Source: Pardosa pseudoannulata (lineage: Eukaryota > Arthropoda > Arachnida > Araneae > Lycosidae). Taken from it: a stretch of 64,000 nucleotides of DNA. A program made the position numbers and the translations under genes. Positions 24,725 through 36,969 of this stretch are shown piece by piece. Where the stretch lies: the NCBI GenBank assembly GCA_032207245.1, contig CM063499.1, forward strand, positions 76,066,478-76,130,477. The letters are read 5' to 3'. The notes below the pieces were generated by a model. It was not told the origin of the DNA and searched no databases. It worked only from the letters and a program-made list of their open reading frames with translations. Each line of letters begins with the position of its first letter. Position 1 is the first letter of the stretch.

Positions 24725-25315
24725 TGTTCCCAAACCCTCCCGCCCTTAGTGGTCAGGTTATTTTATGCTTTCTTTCGCTCTCTGGTGGCTAGTATTGTAC
24801 TACCGAAGCGCCCTCTATCACAGTCATCACAGGAAAATTATCCTGGAAATAAACCTCTGCAACACATGAGGAAAAATGTTCCCAAACCCTCCCACCCTTA
24901 ATGGGCAGGTTATTTTATACTTTCTTTCGCCCTCTGGTGGCTAATATTGTACTACCGAAGCGCCCTCTATCACAGTCAAATTGTTATGGAAATCAACTAC
25001 TGCAACACATCGGGTAGAAAGTTCCCAAACCCTCCCACCCTTAATGGGCAGGTTATTTTATACTTTCTTTCGCCCTCTGGTGGCTAATATTGTACTACCG
25101 AAGCGCCCCCTATCACAGTCATAATTGTTATCCTGGAAATCAACTACTGCAGCACATAGGGTAGAAAGTTCCCAAACCCTCCCGCCCTTAATGGGCAGGT
25201 TATTTTATACTTTTTTTGGCCCTCTGGTGGCCAATATTGTACTACCGAAGCGCCCTCTTTTCTTAACGTATCACATAAGATTCACTTCATTGACCCAAAT
25301 AAGGTAAAGTAGTAT
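24725..25315. repeat. satellite of four ~147-base units carrying CTCF-like motifs
   Basis: Units begin GTTCCCAAACCCTCCC at 24725, 24878, 25021 and 25168, i.e. lengths of 153, 143 and 147. Each contains GCCCTCTGGTGGC or a one-base variant (24777-24789, 24929-24941, 25072-25084, 25219-25231). Read on the other strand this is GCCACCAGAGGGC, a close match to the core bound by the insulator protein CTCF. Each also has ACCGAAGCGCCCTCT about 30 bases later, which offers a second AGAGGGCGCTT match. Units are roughly 90% alike by eye. Diverged relatives continue to about 25700. Confidence 0.85.
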
Positions 25316-25720
25316 GTCCCCTAATAGTAGACGCATTTTTATTTAACTGCGAACGCCCTCTATTGGTTTTCGAAAAACACAACACGATACTATAGGTTTC
25401 CAACCCGCTCGATGCTACTAGTATACTTTTACACTTTCTAGACCCTAGAGGTCACTTGTACAACTACACTACAAATTAAGTGCCCTCTATATGAGTTGCT
25501 ATACGATAACAGGAAGAACAAATCAAAGGTAATATATAAGACATAGGAAGGTCCATTCAACATGGTAAGGTAAAAATGTCCCGACCTGTCCACTGTTAAT
25601 AGTGCATTCATTTTATTTTCCACCTAGCGGTCGGTATTACAACTACATTGCTGTAAAGTACCCTCTATTACATTTTCGTAAAGAGAAATCGATAGTGTAA
25701 ATGAAATACTAGCTACTACG
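25316..25720. repeat. diverged continuation of the CTCF-motif satellite
   Basis: Two or three weaker units keep the order 'GTCCC...TAATAG', then an AT-rich stretch with 'TTTCTAGACCCTAGAGGTC' or 'CACCTAGCGGTCG', then 'ACTAC...AAGTGCCCTCTAT'. Examples: 25312-25355, 25398-25495 and 25575-25675. The CTCF-like core is degraded in these. They suggest an older, longer array of which the four sharp units are a recent amplification. Confidence 0.55.
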
Positions 25721-25724
25721 GGCT

Positions 25725-26410
25725 AAAATGTATAAAATGAACAGCAAAATAAAAGAAGGCAGGTTGGGGACATTCTTACACTGGTCTTCTTGGATCTTCC
25801 TATACATTTGAATTATAATCTGTGGTATGATTTGGCAACGGTGATAATATTCAAACGATATAGATTTTAATAGATATAAATACTTTACAAACAAAGGTCA
25901 AGGGTACATTAATGCGTTATTTTGCATGTCATAAGAAATCGACAGACAGGGAGTTTTGAACTATATTCCAAAAACGGCCGTGTCTTTCTCGATCCCTATT
26001 CTTAAAGAAAGTGTTAAACTTTTCCACACTCACATTACCGGTTTTTGAAATGCCGAAATTGTCAAAAGGTTTTGATATATTCCAAATTATGAAGAATTCC
26101 ATAAAATGACTTAATAAATTGTACTTAAAAACAATACTTACCTTTCAAAATATAAGAGAGGAAAGTTATACAACCGAAAAGAGATTTATAAGATATGTGC
26201 ATTTTTGATTAGACACATACGCTAGTAAATCTCCATTAGGTACAATTGGACGTAAACATCAGAAATAAAAACGTCAATTATTACAAATTAGGAGTACTAA
26301 TTATTCACTAATAAAAGAAAAGTGTAATGAAATTTCTAACTATCTATTGATGATCTATCTATCTAGAATAAAATACAGTCTGTTTTAAAAAGAAAGATAG
26401 TTGTTTTAAA
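25725..26410. other. unassigned stretch before the (CA)n tract
   Basis: Contains a strong minus-strand splice donor, GAAAG|GTAAGTATT, near 26140. No coding frame leads into it, so it could close an untranslated exon or be fortuitous. Nothing else is supported. Confidence 0.3.
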
Positions 26411-26419
26411 ATTTGTTGG

Positions 26420-27423
<1,004 letters not shown>

Positions 27424-27520
27424 CCTACTGTTGTTTATTGCTTGTTTCGTTTGAGAGAACAATATCGGATAACATATCGAAGTATTGTCGGTACTACTCT
27501 AAATTCCTCGGCGCAACAGC

Positions 27521-27855
27521 CCCTGGGGGTCAGGGCCTACGGTGCCAATCTACGTTTCCGAGACCAATGGACCAGGGGTGCGAAACGTATGTTTCGGTTA
27601 GGTGGTCAGCCTTAAGCGGAATTTCCAGTGTTTAGTTCCCAAGCATGCTTGGTCCTCAGTTTGTCTACCCACTGAAGGGATGAAAAGCTGAGTCAACGTT
27701 GCCCAGTCCGGAGATCGAACCTCGGACCTGTGTCGTGGGAGCGCGAAGCTCTACACAAATGCCACTGGGCTTATCGCACGGCAGCTCGTTGTCTGACCTT
27801 CCTGAGCCAGGCCCTCTAGGTCAGAGTTTCTGTCATGGATGAAAACACGATAATG
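27521..27855 (-). repeat. tRNA-derived SINE, family B
   Basis: On the minus strand the head reads CCCAGTGGCATTTGTGTAGA (A-box region) and GAGGTTCGATCTCC (B box), then TGGGCAACGTTGACTCAGCT, TTTTCATCCC and a conserved-looking body around ACCAAGCATGCTTGGGAACT. The organisation and the RNA polymerase III boxes show a SINE different from family A. It abuts the (CA)n tract. Confidence 0.75.
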
Positions 27856-28575
27856 AGGACTGAAGATACTGATATGAGTTTAATTAAGTCAGAAAGTTTA
27901 AAATTTTAAATTACGACAAGAAATGAGTGAATGATACACGAGTTCAGTGAAGGGGAACACAATACACAACAATTAGAGAAAAAATTAAGCAAGTTTAAGT
28001 TTAGGACACGGTTATATTAATACACTAAATATACAATAATTTTTTTCCCCATAATTTAAATCACTGAGAAGTTATTGGCTCAAGAGTACAGAAAAGATCA
28101 GCTCCGATCGAAAAGATCTGGGATTATTGTCCGTACATTTCTATTTATTATTGTTGTTGTAAAATTAATTTACTAATAATTTTGTCTCCATTACGATCGC
28201 TTCAAATGGATGCATATCCGTAGAGATAGGTATACCACACAGAAAATTTCCAATATTTCGACACTTTTAAAGAAAATAGACTTCAGTATATATTTACCTC
28301 GTCCAATGGTTAAAAGTCAGTACAAGAGATAAAATAAAAATGCAAAAGAGTTTTGTAGATTTCCTTACAAATTTCTAAATACATCCCGTAAACCTAGTGT
28401 TGAGCTCGAGCAATACTGATACCTATACATCACCAATACCTTGACAAATTATCATACATTAAGAACATACCTATACGAAGTGTATAAATTATTTAGAAAT
28501 AGCATAAAAACCACTAACAATAATACTATATAAACACAATCACCATACAATTATATTCATACACACCAAAAATAC
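27856..28575. other. AT-rich stretch left of the mariner
   Basis: No gene or element end could be supported. Confidence 0.35.
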
Positions 28576-28767
28576 TATATTAGGTTGGGGAAAAAGAAAT
28601 CCATTATTTTTTCCGTAGATAGCTGTAGTGATTGACTGATATCTCGTAAAGTATCGAACAAACAATTTCAAATTTATGCTCGTTGTCAAGGTGATATTTC
28701 ACACTAAAAAGGTTTCTTTCGTGGTTTTTGTTTGCTCCCTTCAGTTGTGAGTTACAGGGTGTTAAAA

Positions 28768-29507
28768 ATGGAAGTCAACAAAGAGAAAATTCGGTACATT
28801 TTACAGTTTTTCTTTGATAAAGGCCAAAATGCAAACCAGGCGGCTGAAATTGTGAATGGTGTTTATAGTGTCGATACTGTAACAGATAATTGCATGCAAT
28901 TTTGGTTTCGCTGATTGCCTTCAGGCATATTTGATGTTAAAGATGCACCTCGCACAGGCAGGCCAGTCGTCGAAAACGTCGATAAAATCATAGAAATAAT
29001 AGAAGTTGACCGGCATGTTAGTAGTCGTAGCATCGCCCAGGAGCTAAAGATCGACCATAAAACAGTTTTAAACCATTTGCAAAAAGTTGGATTCAAAAAG
29101 AAGTTCGATGTTTGGGTGCCACTTCAATTAACACCAAAAAACACGATGGATTGGTTTTCCGTCTGCAAAGCCTTGACCAAAAGGAATGAAATCGACCCAT
29201 TTCTTAAACGGATGGTGACTGGGGATGAGAAGTGGTTCAAATACAACAATATTGTGCGAAAACGATCGTGGTCAAAGCGCAATGAAGGAGCTCAAACTGT
29301 GATCAAACGAAAACTAACGGCCAGGAAGGTTCTACTGTGTATTTAGAGATGTAAAAAACCCGGAGTTTTGAAGAGGTGGAAATAAACCCGGAATTTTGGG
29401 AGCTTTGGGAAGAAATCATTTTAACAATGTTTACATTTATTTTTTCAACAGTGGCTATTTAAGAACTAGCATATTATTTCTAAGAGATTTTTTTTTTTTA
29501 CTTTTGG

Positions 29508-29569
<62 letters not shown>

Positions 29570-29881
29570 GAAATAATAGCAATGAGCATTTAAATGATTT
29601 TATAGTAGTACTTATGTAATTAATTACCCTGTTAGTCTTATCAAACACATAACTGGTTGCTTCAATTTTAATTGCTAATATAATAATTATATACATTATT
29701 TTTTATCATTATTTATTATGTAAATTGCTTTATGCTAAACTTTTCCCCCTCCTTTTATAATATAAAAATAAATATCTTTAAATTTAAAATAACAGTTTAT
29801 TATTTTTTGTAATGCATATATCATTTAAAGGTGTAATCAAATGACACTGTTGCATTTTGTGTCCAATTCCTACACACACAC

Positions 29882-29979
<98 letters not shown>

Positions 29980-30852
29980 TTATCCAAGAAAAATAATGAT
30001 TTATGGGTTTTGTGACACTACAGATTATTGCCTAATATTTATGTAATAATAAAAATATTGGATATTTCTCAAAGGAAAAATATACTCATACTTTCATGCT
30101 AAACATGATACCTTGCCAAATATAGTTAGTTAATTCCAATTATTCAATTTATTTTTCATAGCATATAATAGTTGAATTTTGTGAAAATATCAACTTTTGA
30201 GGTCTACAACAAAGACAGGGGAAAATGGTGGTCCTCATTGTGTCATAGGAATTGGCGACTTCAAAATACTTCAAAATTCCCAAGTTTTGGAAATTGTCAA
30301 AATTCCCTCCCCAAAAAACCAGTTTTTTTTCCCGGGTTTTTTCCACTGATCACAACTCTATGTGTATTTTGTGGGACTGGAAGGGAATCATTTATTATGA
30401 GTTGCTTCCGTATGGCCAAACACTAAATTCAGATCTCTATTGTCAACAACTGGACAGTTTGAAGCTAGTGGTCAATCGCTATTGACCAGAAACGGCCAGA
30501 ATTGGACAAAAGAAGTGGTGTTGTGTTTTATCAAGACAAAGCCAGGCCACATACGTCTGTAGTGACTCGCCAGAAACCCAGGGAGCTTGGTTGGGAAGTT
30601 TTAATGCATCCACCATATAGTTCGGACCTGGCACTAAGCGATAACCACCTTTTTCACGCATTGCAAAACTTCCTGAGTGATAAGAAATTAGGATGAAGAG
30701 AAGATTGTGAAAATCGATTACTAGAGTTTTACTCCAATAAGGACCAAGACTTCTATGAGAGAGATATTATGAAGCTACCTTTAAAATGGCAACAAATTTT
30801 AAAACAAAACGGTGTACATTTGACCCAAATTGGACAATCCGAAACATGTTAA
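28768..30852 (+). pseudogene. mariner transposase, disrupted
   Basis: The start MEVNKEKIRYILQFFFDKG begins the helix-turn-helix DNA-binding region; GIFDVKDAPRTGRP and the second helix-turn-helix (SRSIAQELKIDHKTV) follow. The linker WVPLQLTPKN and the first catalytic Asp (VTGDEKWFKY) come before the break at 29343. After the insertion the frame resumes with WDWKGIIYYELLPYGQTLN; the second Asp is in VVFYQDKARPHTS and the third in YSSDLALSDNHLF, spaced as in the D,D34D class. Lesions: TGA at 28912, the hAT insertion, a frameshift near 30485 and TGA near 30693. The final stop is at 30852. All three catalytic Asp codons survive, so inactivation is fairly recent. Confidence 0.92.
29344..30360 (+). 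mobile_element. hAT-type element, TAGAG-TGT family, copy 3, inside the mariner
   Basis: Ends TAGAGATGTAAAAAACCCGG and ATCACAACTCTA. It is flanked by a perfect 8-base duplication TGTGTATT (29336-29343 and 30361-30368) of mariner coding sequence. The interior has (TA)n at 29512-29565 and again at 29884-29944, the latter running into (GA)n to 29977. It is the longest of the three copies (1,017 bases) and shows the region missing from the copy at 21404-22232. Confidence 0.95.
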
Positions 30853-30975
30853 ATAAAGTCATTAATTTCACTCAAAAGTAATGGATTTCTTTTTCCCCAA
30901 CCTAATATATATTTATATATATACACTACGCGACTCTCTGTTCAAAGTTTTATATTTATCTACTATTCTTATTTA

Positions 30976-31735
30976 CAGGGTATCTGCCAAAACAAAATGT
31001 TTCAAAGTCATGACTTTTCATGTCTTTCCCTGATTTAGCAGATCATTTTCCATGACTTTAAAAAGATTTCGTTAAAGTATATATGAATAAAACTTCTGAC
31101 GTACAAACAAATAAAATATATGCTTTTAGAGAAATTACAGGAATTTTATCATAAAAAACTATAAACTTACTTTATAAGTGTTAATAAATTCACATATATA
31201 AAAATAAATTGTTCTATCTACATACTTAAGTTTAATCATATAGCAATTTTTCAATCCAAATGTTTCCAATTTGAATTCAGGGTACTTTGGTATTATCCAG
31301 GTGACCATGAATAATAGTCAAATATAACCCTATAATGTTTATATACAATATCCCTAGAGATAAACTTATATTTTGTGCAAAAATCTTAACTAATTTTTAT
31401 TAAAATATAATTATTATTATATTAATAAAATTTTAATCTGCAATTTAAGAAAAAACCAGAATAATATACATTTACCCACCCATTAAGCTTTCTTGCTTTG
31501 AGTTTACAAATTTTACTTGGCAATAGGGTCAATAGGATAATACATAAATACCAAACTCAGTAACTTCAGCCAGATGAGAAGTAAAAATAGAATTAAAAAA
31601 TTCAATGCATTTTTTTAATCGGTAGTTTAGCGGATCCATGACTTTTATTCATTTTACTTGAAAAATCAAGACTTTCCATGACAAAATTAATCTATTGTCT
31701 AAATTCATGATATTCCCTGACTTTCCAGGTGCGCG
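30976..31735. mobile_element. CATGACTTT-rich non-autonomous DNA transposon, long copy
   Basis: Begins CAGGGTATCTGCC and ends CTTTCCAGGTGCG, like the short copy in the Dpy-30 intron at 6880-7257, with about 390 extra bases at roughly 31200-31585. No coding potential was seen. Confidence 0.65.
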
Positions 31736-32107
31736 GAAACCATGTATTTCGTTTACTAATGTTTTTAATAAAAACACAAAATTATAAAAAAATATTTAGT
31801 TGTGCATACTATATAATGTTATTAATTAAAACTATGATACTTTTTGATTTATTTTTTATTTTTTTATGTCCGCCATTGAGTATTTTTTTCATACCACCAA
31901 TGGTACCACCCGTACCAAAGGTTGGGAAACGCTGTTTTAAGCAAACGAGAATGCAACTTTATGTAAAAATTATAAATATTAAATTTCCAAGCTGTTTTAT
32001 ATCACGTGTTACCTAAATATTAACAACTGTAAACAAGAATTTCTACGACTGATTTGAAATAAATTACTAATAACTGAATATTACATACATATCATCGTGA
32101 TCATACT

Positions 32108-33158
32108 ATATAGTCCATTTAAAATCTATTGGCGCTTCAAGGTCACACTTTCTCGTTTCCCCAGCTATCGGTTACTATGGTAGCGACCAAGAAGCCTGTG
32201 CATTCACACTTATTTTCAGCACTTCAGTTGAGGATTTGATTCCAATACGTTCAGACGACTTGCTTTATTATTATAAGCAAAGTCAAAATTTTCAGTTGTG
32301 CATAAATGCGTTAACTATTTACATAAAGAAAAGTTTAACAATATGTATAAAATGGTTATAATAAATCAGATGTTTTTGTAAAAATACAAAAATTCATTTT
32401 AATTTAGAATTCTTACTATAACATTAGGAATCTCTACATTCTAAAGAAATTTTCACTTTCTAAAAATGTGTCAACAGACCATAAATCTTTAAATACATAA
32501 TAAAATTATACAAAATATTGTTATTGCATTATCTTTCAATTCTTGTAAAATCATAAAATAATTAATACAGTACAATTTTGGAATAGAAAGTTTACTGTGG
32601 TCCACATAACTTTATAATATACTTATTAACATACAACTTAAATTTAAGGAATTTCAGAACTACATTCTCTTAAATTATTAAGAAATATTTTTGATATTTA
32701 AATTAAAAGAATTATACAAATATAAATAAAAATAGTGAGAAATTATAACTAATTACTCATTAAAATTAGCGAAATATTCAATAATCTTAATGATATTATT
32801 TCTGTAAAAGATTTATTTTTTCAGTAGAATTTTTTAAATCTTACGGATTAGAATATAACATACAATTTTTTAATTGTAATTTTAAGAAATGGAATTATAT
32901 CTTAAAAATTATGAACTTAGAAACAGGTCTAAAATTACTCATAAAATTTTGCGTAAATTATTAAGTATTCTTCAAAGTGTAGTCTAAATAAACATACTTT
33001 CATCATGCACGGAGAGCCCACATGATGCATGACACCCCTTAACACAGTGGGAAAAAAGAGTAAAACCATTCCTCAACTATCGTTACCATAGTTACAGTTG
33101 GTCATCGCGGAAAAATCAGTGACCTTGAAGTGCCTATTGAGTTTACACCGAGTATAGA
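32108..33158. mobile_element. long MITE with TCAAGGTCAC inverted ends
   Basis: The left end reads TATAGTCCATTTAAAATCTA then TTGGCGCTTCAAGGTCAC. The inverse of the right end reads TATACTCGGTGTAAACTCAA then TAGGCACTTCAAGGTCAC. A second inverted block near each end contains GTTACTATGGTAGCGACC / GTTACCATAGTTACAG. The ~1-kb interior is AT-rich and non-coding. The superfamily is unknown and exact tips are uncertain by a few bases. Confidence 0.65.
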
Positions 33159-33159
33159 A

Positions 33160-34080
33160 GGAATCGTTCTATAAATACGAAAAGTCTAGTAAATAATTGT
33201 TCACCTAAATAGCAGTGCTTAAACGAACTTCTTTTAAAAAAGCCAAAAACTGACATACATCTAATTTCATACACCCAATTCAATTAAATTTTAAGATGAC
33301 ATGACAGTCTGTTAAAATTAAGAAAAAAATAAAATGAAGAAATTAAGTATTACAGCAAATATTGCAACTGTTTTACATTTAAAAATCCAATCTACAGCAC
33401 ATTCAAAAAATAGTTTGAATAAGTCAATTTGATTTTTAAGCCTAAAAAACGTTATTAAAATATTTGCATCTCCCTCGAGTATTAATACGATTTGCTCAAA
33501 GTGTTTTGATTCTTTTTTTTAATAGATTTATTCAAACCTTCTACAAAAGTCTATGCATGAATTTTTAAGATATCCCAAGAACTATATATATATATATATA
33601 TATATTTATGAAATTTACTGACACTGTGAAATTTAATGCATTTTTAAAATATATTCGTGTATAACAACATGTGTTTGCTAATTCCATTATCAGTTCTATC
33701 CTATATATTATAAAAAAGCTGCATATAAAATTTAACGTTTATATCCTCGGCATAAAACTAATGAAATAGTCTTAGAATTTTTAATAGATAGAATTTGAAA
33801 GAAAGCACACATAGAAAACTATCAATGGAAAGTCATTCTATGTTTATAGAAAAAAAAAGCTGTTTTCATTTGCTTAAAAGAGCAGCACAAATTTTAAAAT
33901 ATCGAAGACACAGATTTCAAATTTTTCATACTTGTTTGTATGTGTTAGAACGGTACAATTGAAATAACTCTATATTTTTAATAGCAACATATCCTTAAAC
34001 TTGCTATGTCCTGCTCAAACACTAAACAGGTAAAATAGTACAAAAATTCATTAACTTTTTAAAAAGAATTAATGCGTACT
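33160..34080. other. AT-rich stretch
   Basis: A short (TA)n run is at 33586-33605. No gene or element is supported. Confidence 0.35.
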
Positions 34081-34084
34081 TACC

Positions 34085-34260
34085 TTAAATGACCATCTCA
34101 TAGATGGTCATTCGACTCTCGTGCATCAAAATAGAAGACCCCGTAGCTATTTCTTTTGATGAGCAATTGACATTCGATAATTAGCGATATCGGCTGAAAA
34201 TACACCTGACGTCATAGATTACGTCAAACCGCATTAACACTCTTCCTTTAACCAATAAAG
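34085..34260 (-). other. possible minus-strand untranslated exon with promoter-like DNA
   Basis: On the minus strand ATTTAAG|GTAAGTAC near 34085 is a near-perfect splice donor. The bases to its right (34088-34112) form a perfect palindrome AATGACCATCT-cat-AGATGGTCATT. Beyond this are a CRE octamer (CTGACGTCAT near 34207) and more GC than the surroundings. A first exon of a minus-strand gene would look like this, and the Dpy-30 gene is the only minus-strand host gene seen, but it is 26 kb away. Inference only. Confidence 0.3.
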
Positions 34261-34287
34261 TATTAAACGCTGAATTTAATTTTCTTA

Positions 34288-34434
34288 GGGCCAGTTTCAC
34301 CAAAGTCGTTTAACGGCTAACTACGATTTATCTCTGATTAAACCGAGAATTCCCACTATTGGTTGAGTCCCACTATTGGTTGGTGCAATGGGTTAATCGC
34401 GGTAGTCTTTTAATGCCTTTGGTGAGACGGGCTC
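34288..34434. mobile_element. PIF/Harbinger-type MITE
   Basis: 147 bases with inverted tips GGGCCAGTTTCACCAAAG (left) and the inverse of GAGCCCGTCTCACCAAAG (right). It is flanked by TTA on both sides (34285-34287 and 34435-34437), the 3-base target duplication typical of PIF/Harbinger. The interior contains a direct repeat of CCCACTATTGGTTG. Confidence 0.85.
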
Positions 34435-35498
34435 TTAATGTCACCTTAACATCTAAAGCAAATTCATAATTTCTGTGCCATTTTCAGTTTATTGCTGCAA
34501 GATTGAGAACAGATTATAAAAGTAGAGAGCTGCGACGACAAATTGATTACTCACAAGTAGATCCCCCTCTTCAATAAAATTGATAGACACCAAAAATTAA
34601 CAGATGTGCAAAACAGTATATAAATACCATTTGCATGTTATAAAAAAAAAAAAATGACGTAGTGCCTTACTCTGGACGTTGCAAGTCGGATCGAACGTTC
34701 GTTGTCACTTCACTTTGACGTCAGCTTGATCGTTTGCTCGCAGAATATCCGTATGCTGAATTCAAATTGACATTAAAACGAATGTTTGAATCGAACCGCA
34801 ATGCCCAGAGACGAGTGGATCGGGACAGCCAATTTTAGTGCTATACTTCCGGTAGGAAATTGCTTGGCTCACTGGCGCCATCTATTCACTAATATATTGA
34901 CTAAAACTATTCAATTGGGCAGTTTTTTTATTATTTTATTTACATTTTTGACAATATTTTCAGTCAATTTTCTATTTTATCTTTTTTATTTTTTGATACC
35001 TAAATTATAAATTTTTTATTTTTATTAGTTTTTGTCATTTTAAGAAATTGAAGAAATGTTATTCAATATAATAATTTAGAAACTTACATTTTTCTATCAA
35101 AGGATATTCATAAGTTTAAATTTTACTATTCCTCTCAAAAGTATACAGCAATATTGAATAATTATTTCACTCAAAGAGGAAAAGAGAATTCTTCCTGAAT
35201 ATTCTTTGATAGAAAAAAATAAGTTTCTTAAGTACTATATTGAATGAGTAATTTTTTCATGCTTAAATCAGGCTATTTACTGTCCATTACAATAAACCTA
35301 GAACAAGCATAGTCTGAATAAAGCAATGTGATTGCATATTTTTACCAGTTATTGTTTATGATTTTAAAAAGTAAAAGACCATACAAATAAAAACAAATAC
35401 ATCTTATTTGTATGAGCTGCAATATGTGTGATCAAAATTTGTATTAATTGATGTAATTTCTGTTTCATTCAACAGTAAGCCTTCTTTAATATTTATAA
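34435..35498. other. unassigned stretch with a promoter-like island
   Basis: About 34670-34880 is richer in CpG than its surroundings and contains TTTGACGTCAGC (a CRE) and GGCGCCATCTATT, a partial match to the insect CTCF core. A short plus frame at 34786 has no recognisable product. The rest is AT-rich. Confidence 0.3.
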
Positions 35499-35705
35499 GG
35501 TACTGACGCATTATAGACGCCGTATTTTTGTTTCGCCAAACTCGGCAATATTTTGGCGGTTTTAGGGGGCGAGAAGTAGGTTGGTGTGTCTATTAATAAA
35601 TTTATTTTGCAATTCATTTATTACATGGGGGAGGGGTTGAGGGGGAACCCTCCCCCTCACACGTTAGATATTTTATAATATTAGTGCTTATTATGATAAT
35701 TATTA
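35499..35705. mobile_element. Merlin-like MITE, truncated copy
   Basis: Starts GGTACTGACGCATTATAGAC followed by a CGCCAAACTCGGC block, then jumps to the family's right-hand sequence (ATTTATTACATGGGGGAGGG and TATTTTATAATATTAGTGC). It is cut off by the next copy at 35706. The tip resembles that of the coding Merlin at 36970. Confidence 0.6.
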
Positions 35706-36859
35706 GGTACAGATGCATTATAGACGCTGTGTTTTTTTTCTCGCCAAACTTGGCAATTTTATGTGGCAAACTTGGCGATTTTATGGGGCGATGACTGGGT
35801 TGCTGTATATGTCCTAACTTTGGTGGGATATGGAAGCTCCGATATGTTCTTGCATCCTATTGGTGCACATGATTTTTGACGTCATTACCCGACACTATAT
35901 GAAAATTTGCTGTTCTAAATGTTCTTAGCTGTTCTTTTCGTTCCAGACGCGGAGTGGTAAGGTGTCACCTAGGTTAGGTAAGTAATTTAGTTATGCGGGG
36001 GTTTCCAGAAATTTGCATCTTAGCTGCTCTTTTGGTTTACAGGTTTTTTTTTCTTCTGGGATTTAGTATTTTAGTTATGGTGGGTGTAGTTTTTTCGGTT
36101 CTTACTACTTTTATTCTAAATCATACAAGATACTTTGGTTTGGAACATTTTGTTTTTGTTCTTATCCTTTTCTGGGATTTAGTTAATTTAATTATGACGG
36201 GTGACGTTATTTCGGTTTTGAAATAGTTAAAAAGTATCAAGATATTCTAAACCAAAAAAGATGCTTTGGTTTGGAACATTTTTGTTTTGTTCTTATTTTC
36301 TGGGATTTAGTAATTTAATTATGGCAGGTGTAGTTATTTCGGTTCTTACTATTTTTGAAATTGTTAAAAAATATCAAATCCAAATCTGAGGGTTTTTTAA
36401 AGTTTATTAAGGGAGTTGGGAGTGTTGTAAAATATATCTGGCGCTACCCTTACAATTTTCATTTCTTATTAAGTTTATTTTGCATTTCTTTTATTACAAG
36501 GGGGGGGGTTGAGGGAGGTTCCTCCTTTCACATATTAGATTCTTCATAATATTAGTGTTTATTAAAATGCTATATTTTATGTTTATTCTGTTGATATCAT
36601 AAATATTACTAATCTGTTATTTATTTTCTAAATAAAGAAAAAAAATGATGATTATTATGCTAATTTTATTTTAATAATGCTTTAAATTGTTAATCTATTT
36701 TTTCCTTTTAAAGTTTAGTCTTGTTAATGTTGTGTTTCAAATATGCCACGTGACCACCGCCATTTTTTTTGGCAATTTTTCAAATCACGCGTTTTTCTGT
36801 TGGTCGCCAAAAAAAAAAAACATTGCAGACGGGCCCGGCGTCTATAATGCATCCGTTCC
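35706..36859. mobile_element. Merlin-like MITE with internal minisatellite
   Basis: Inverted ends: left GGTACAGATGCATTATAGAC, right the inverse of GGAACGGATGCATTATAGAC. Both are followed by CGCCAA-containing blocks. The middle (35990-36400) has two to three units of a repeat containing TGGGATTTAGT and GGTTCTTACT. A CRE-like TTTGACGTCATT lies near 35877. It is non-coding. Family relatives are at 51868-53532 and 53533-54283. Confidence 0.7.
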
Positions 36860-36969
36860 AATCTGCCTTCTACAAATGGTGATTGGGGGTGGCAGGCCAA
36901 GCCTATGGGTCTTCTGCTTAGTTCTTGCTTCAAAATGGCGATGACCCTCTTGAGCAAAGTCGTTTCTTT

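Larger units (their letters stand above)
28580..30905 (+). mobile_element. mariner element split by a hAT insertion
   Basis: Perfect terminal inverted repeats of 27 bases begin TTAGGTTGGGGAAAAAGAAA (left, 28580) and are exactly inverted at the right end (30905). A TA lies directly outside each end (28578-28579 and 30906-30907), the mariner target site. Without the 1,025 bases of the inserted hAT and its duplicated site, the element would be about 1.3 kb, the usual mariner size. It encodes one broken transposase on the plus strand. Confidence 0.95.

Noticed and set aside
24725..25315. CRISPR array
   Set aside because: Units are tandem, with no unique spacers, in a eukaryotic genome.
28191..28320. 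Minus-strand donor-like site near 28297 as a gene exon
   Set aside because: A weak site with no open frame leading into it.
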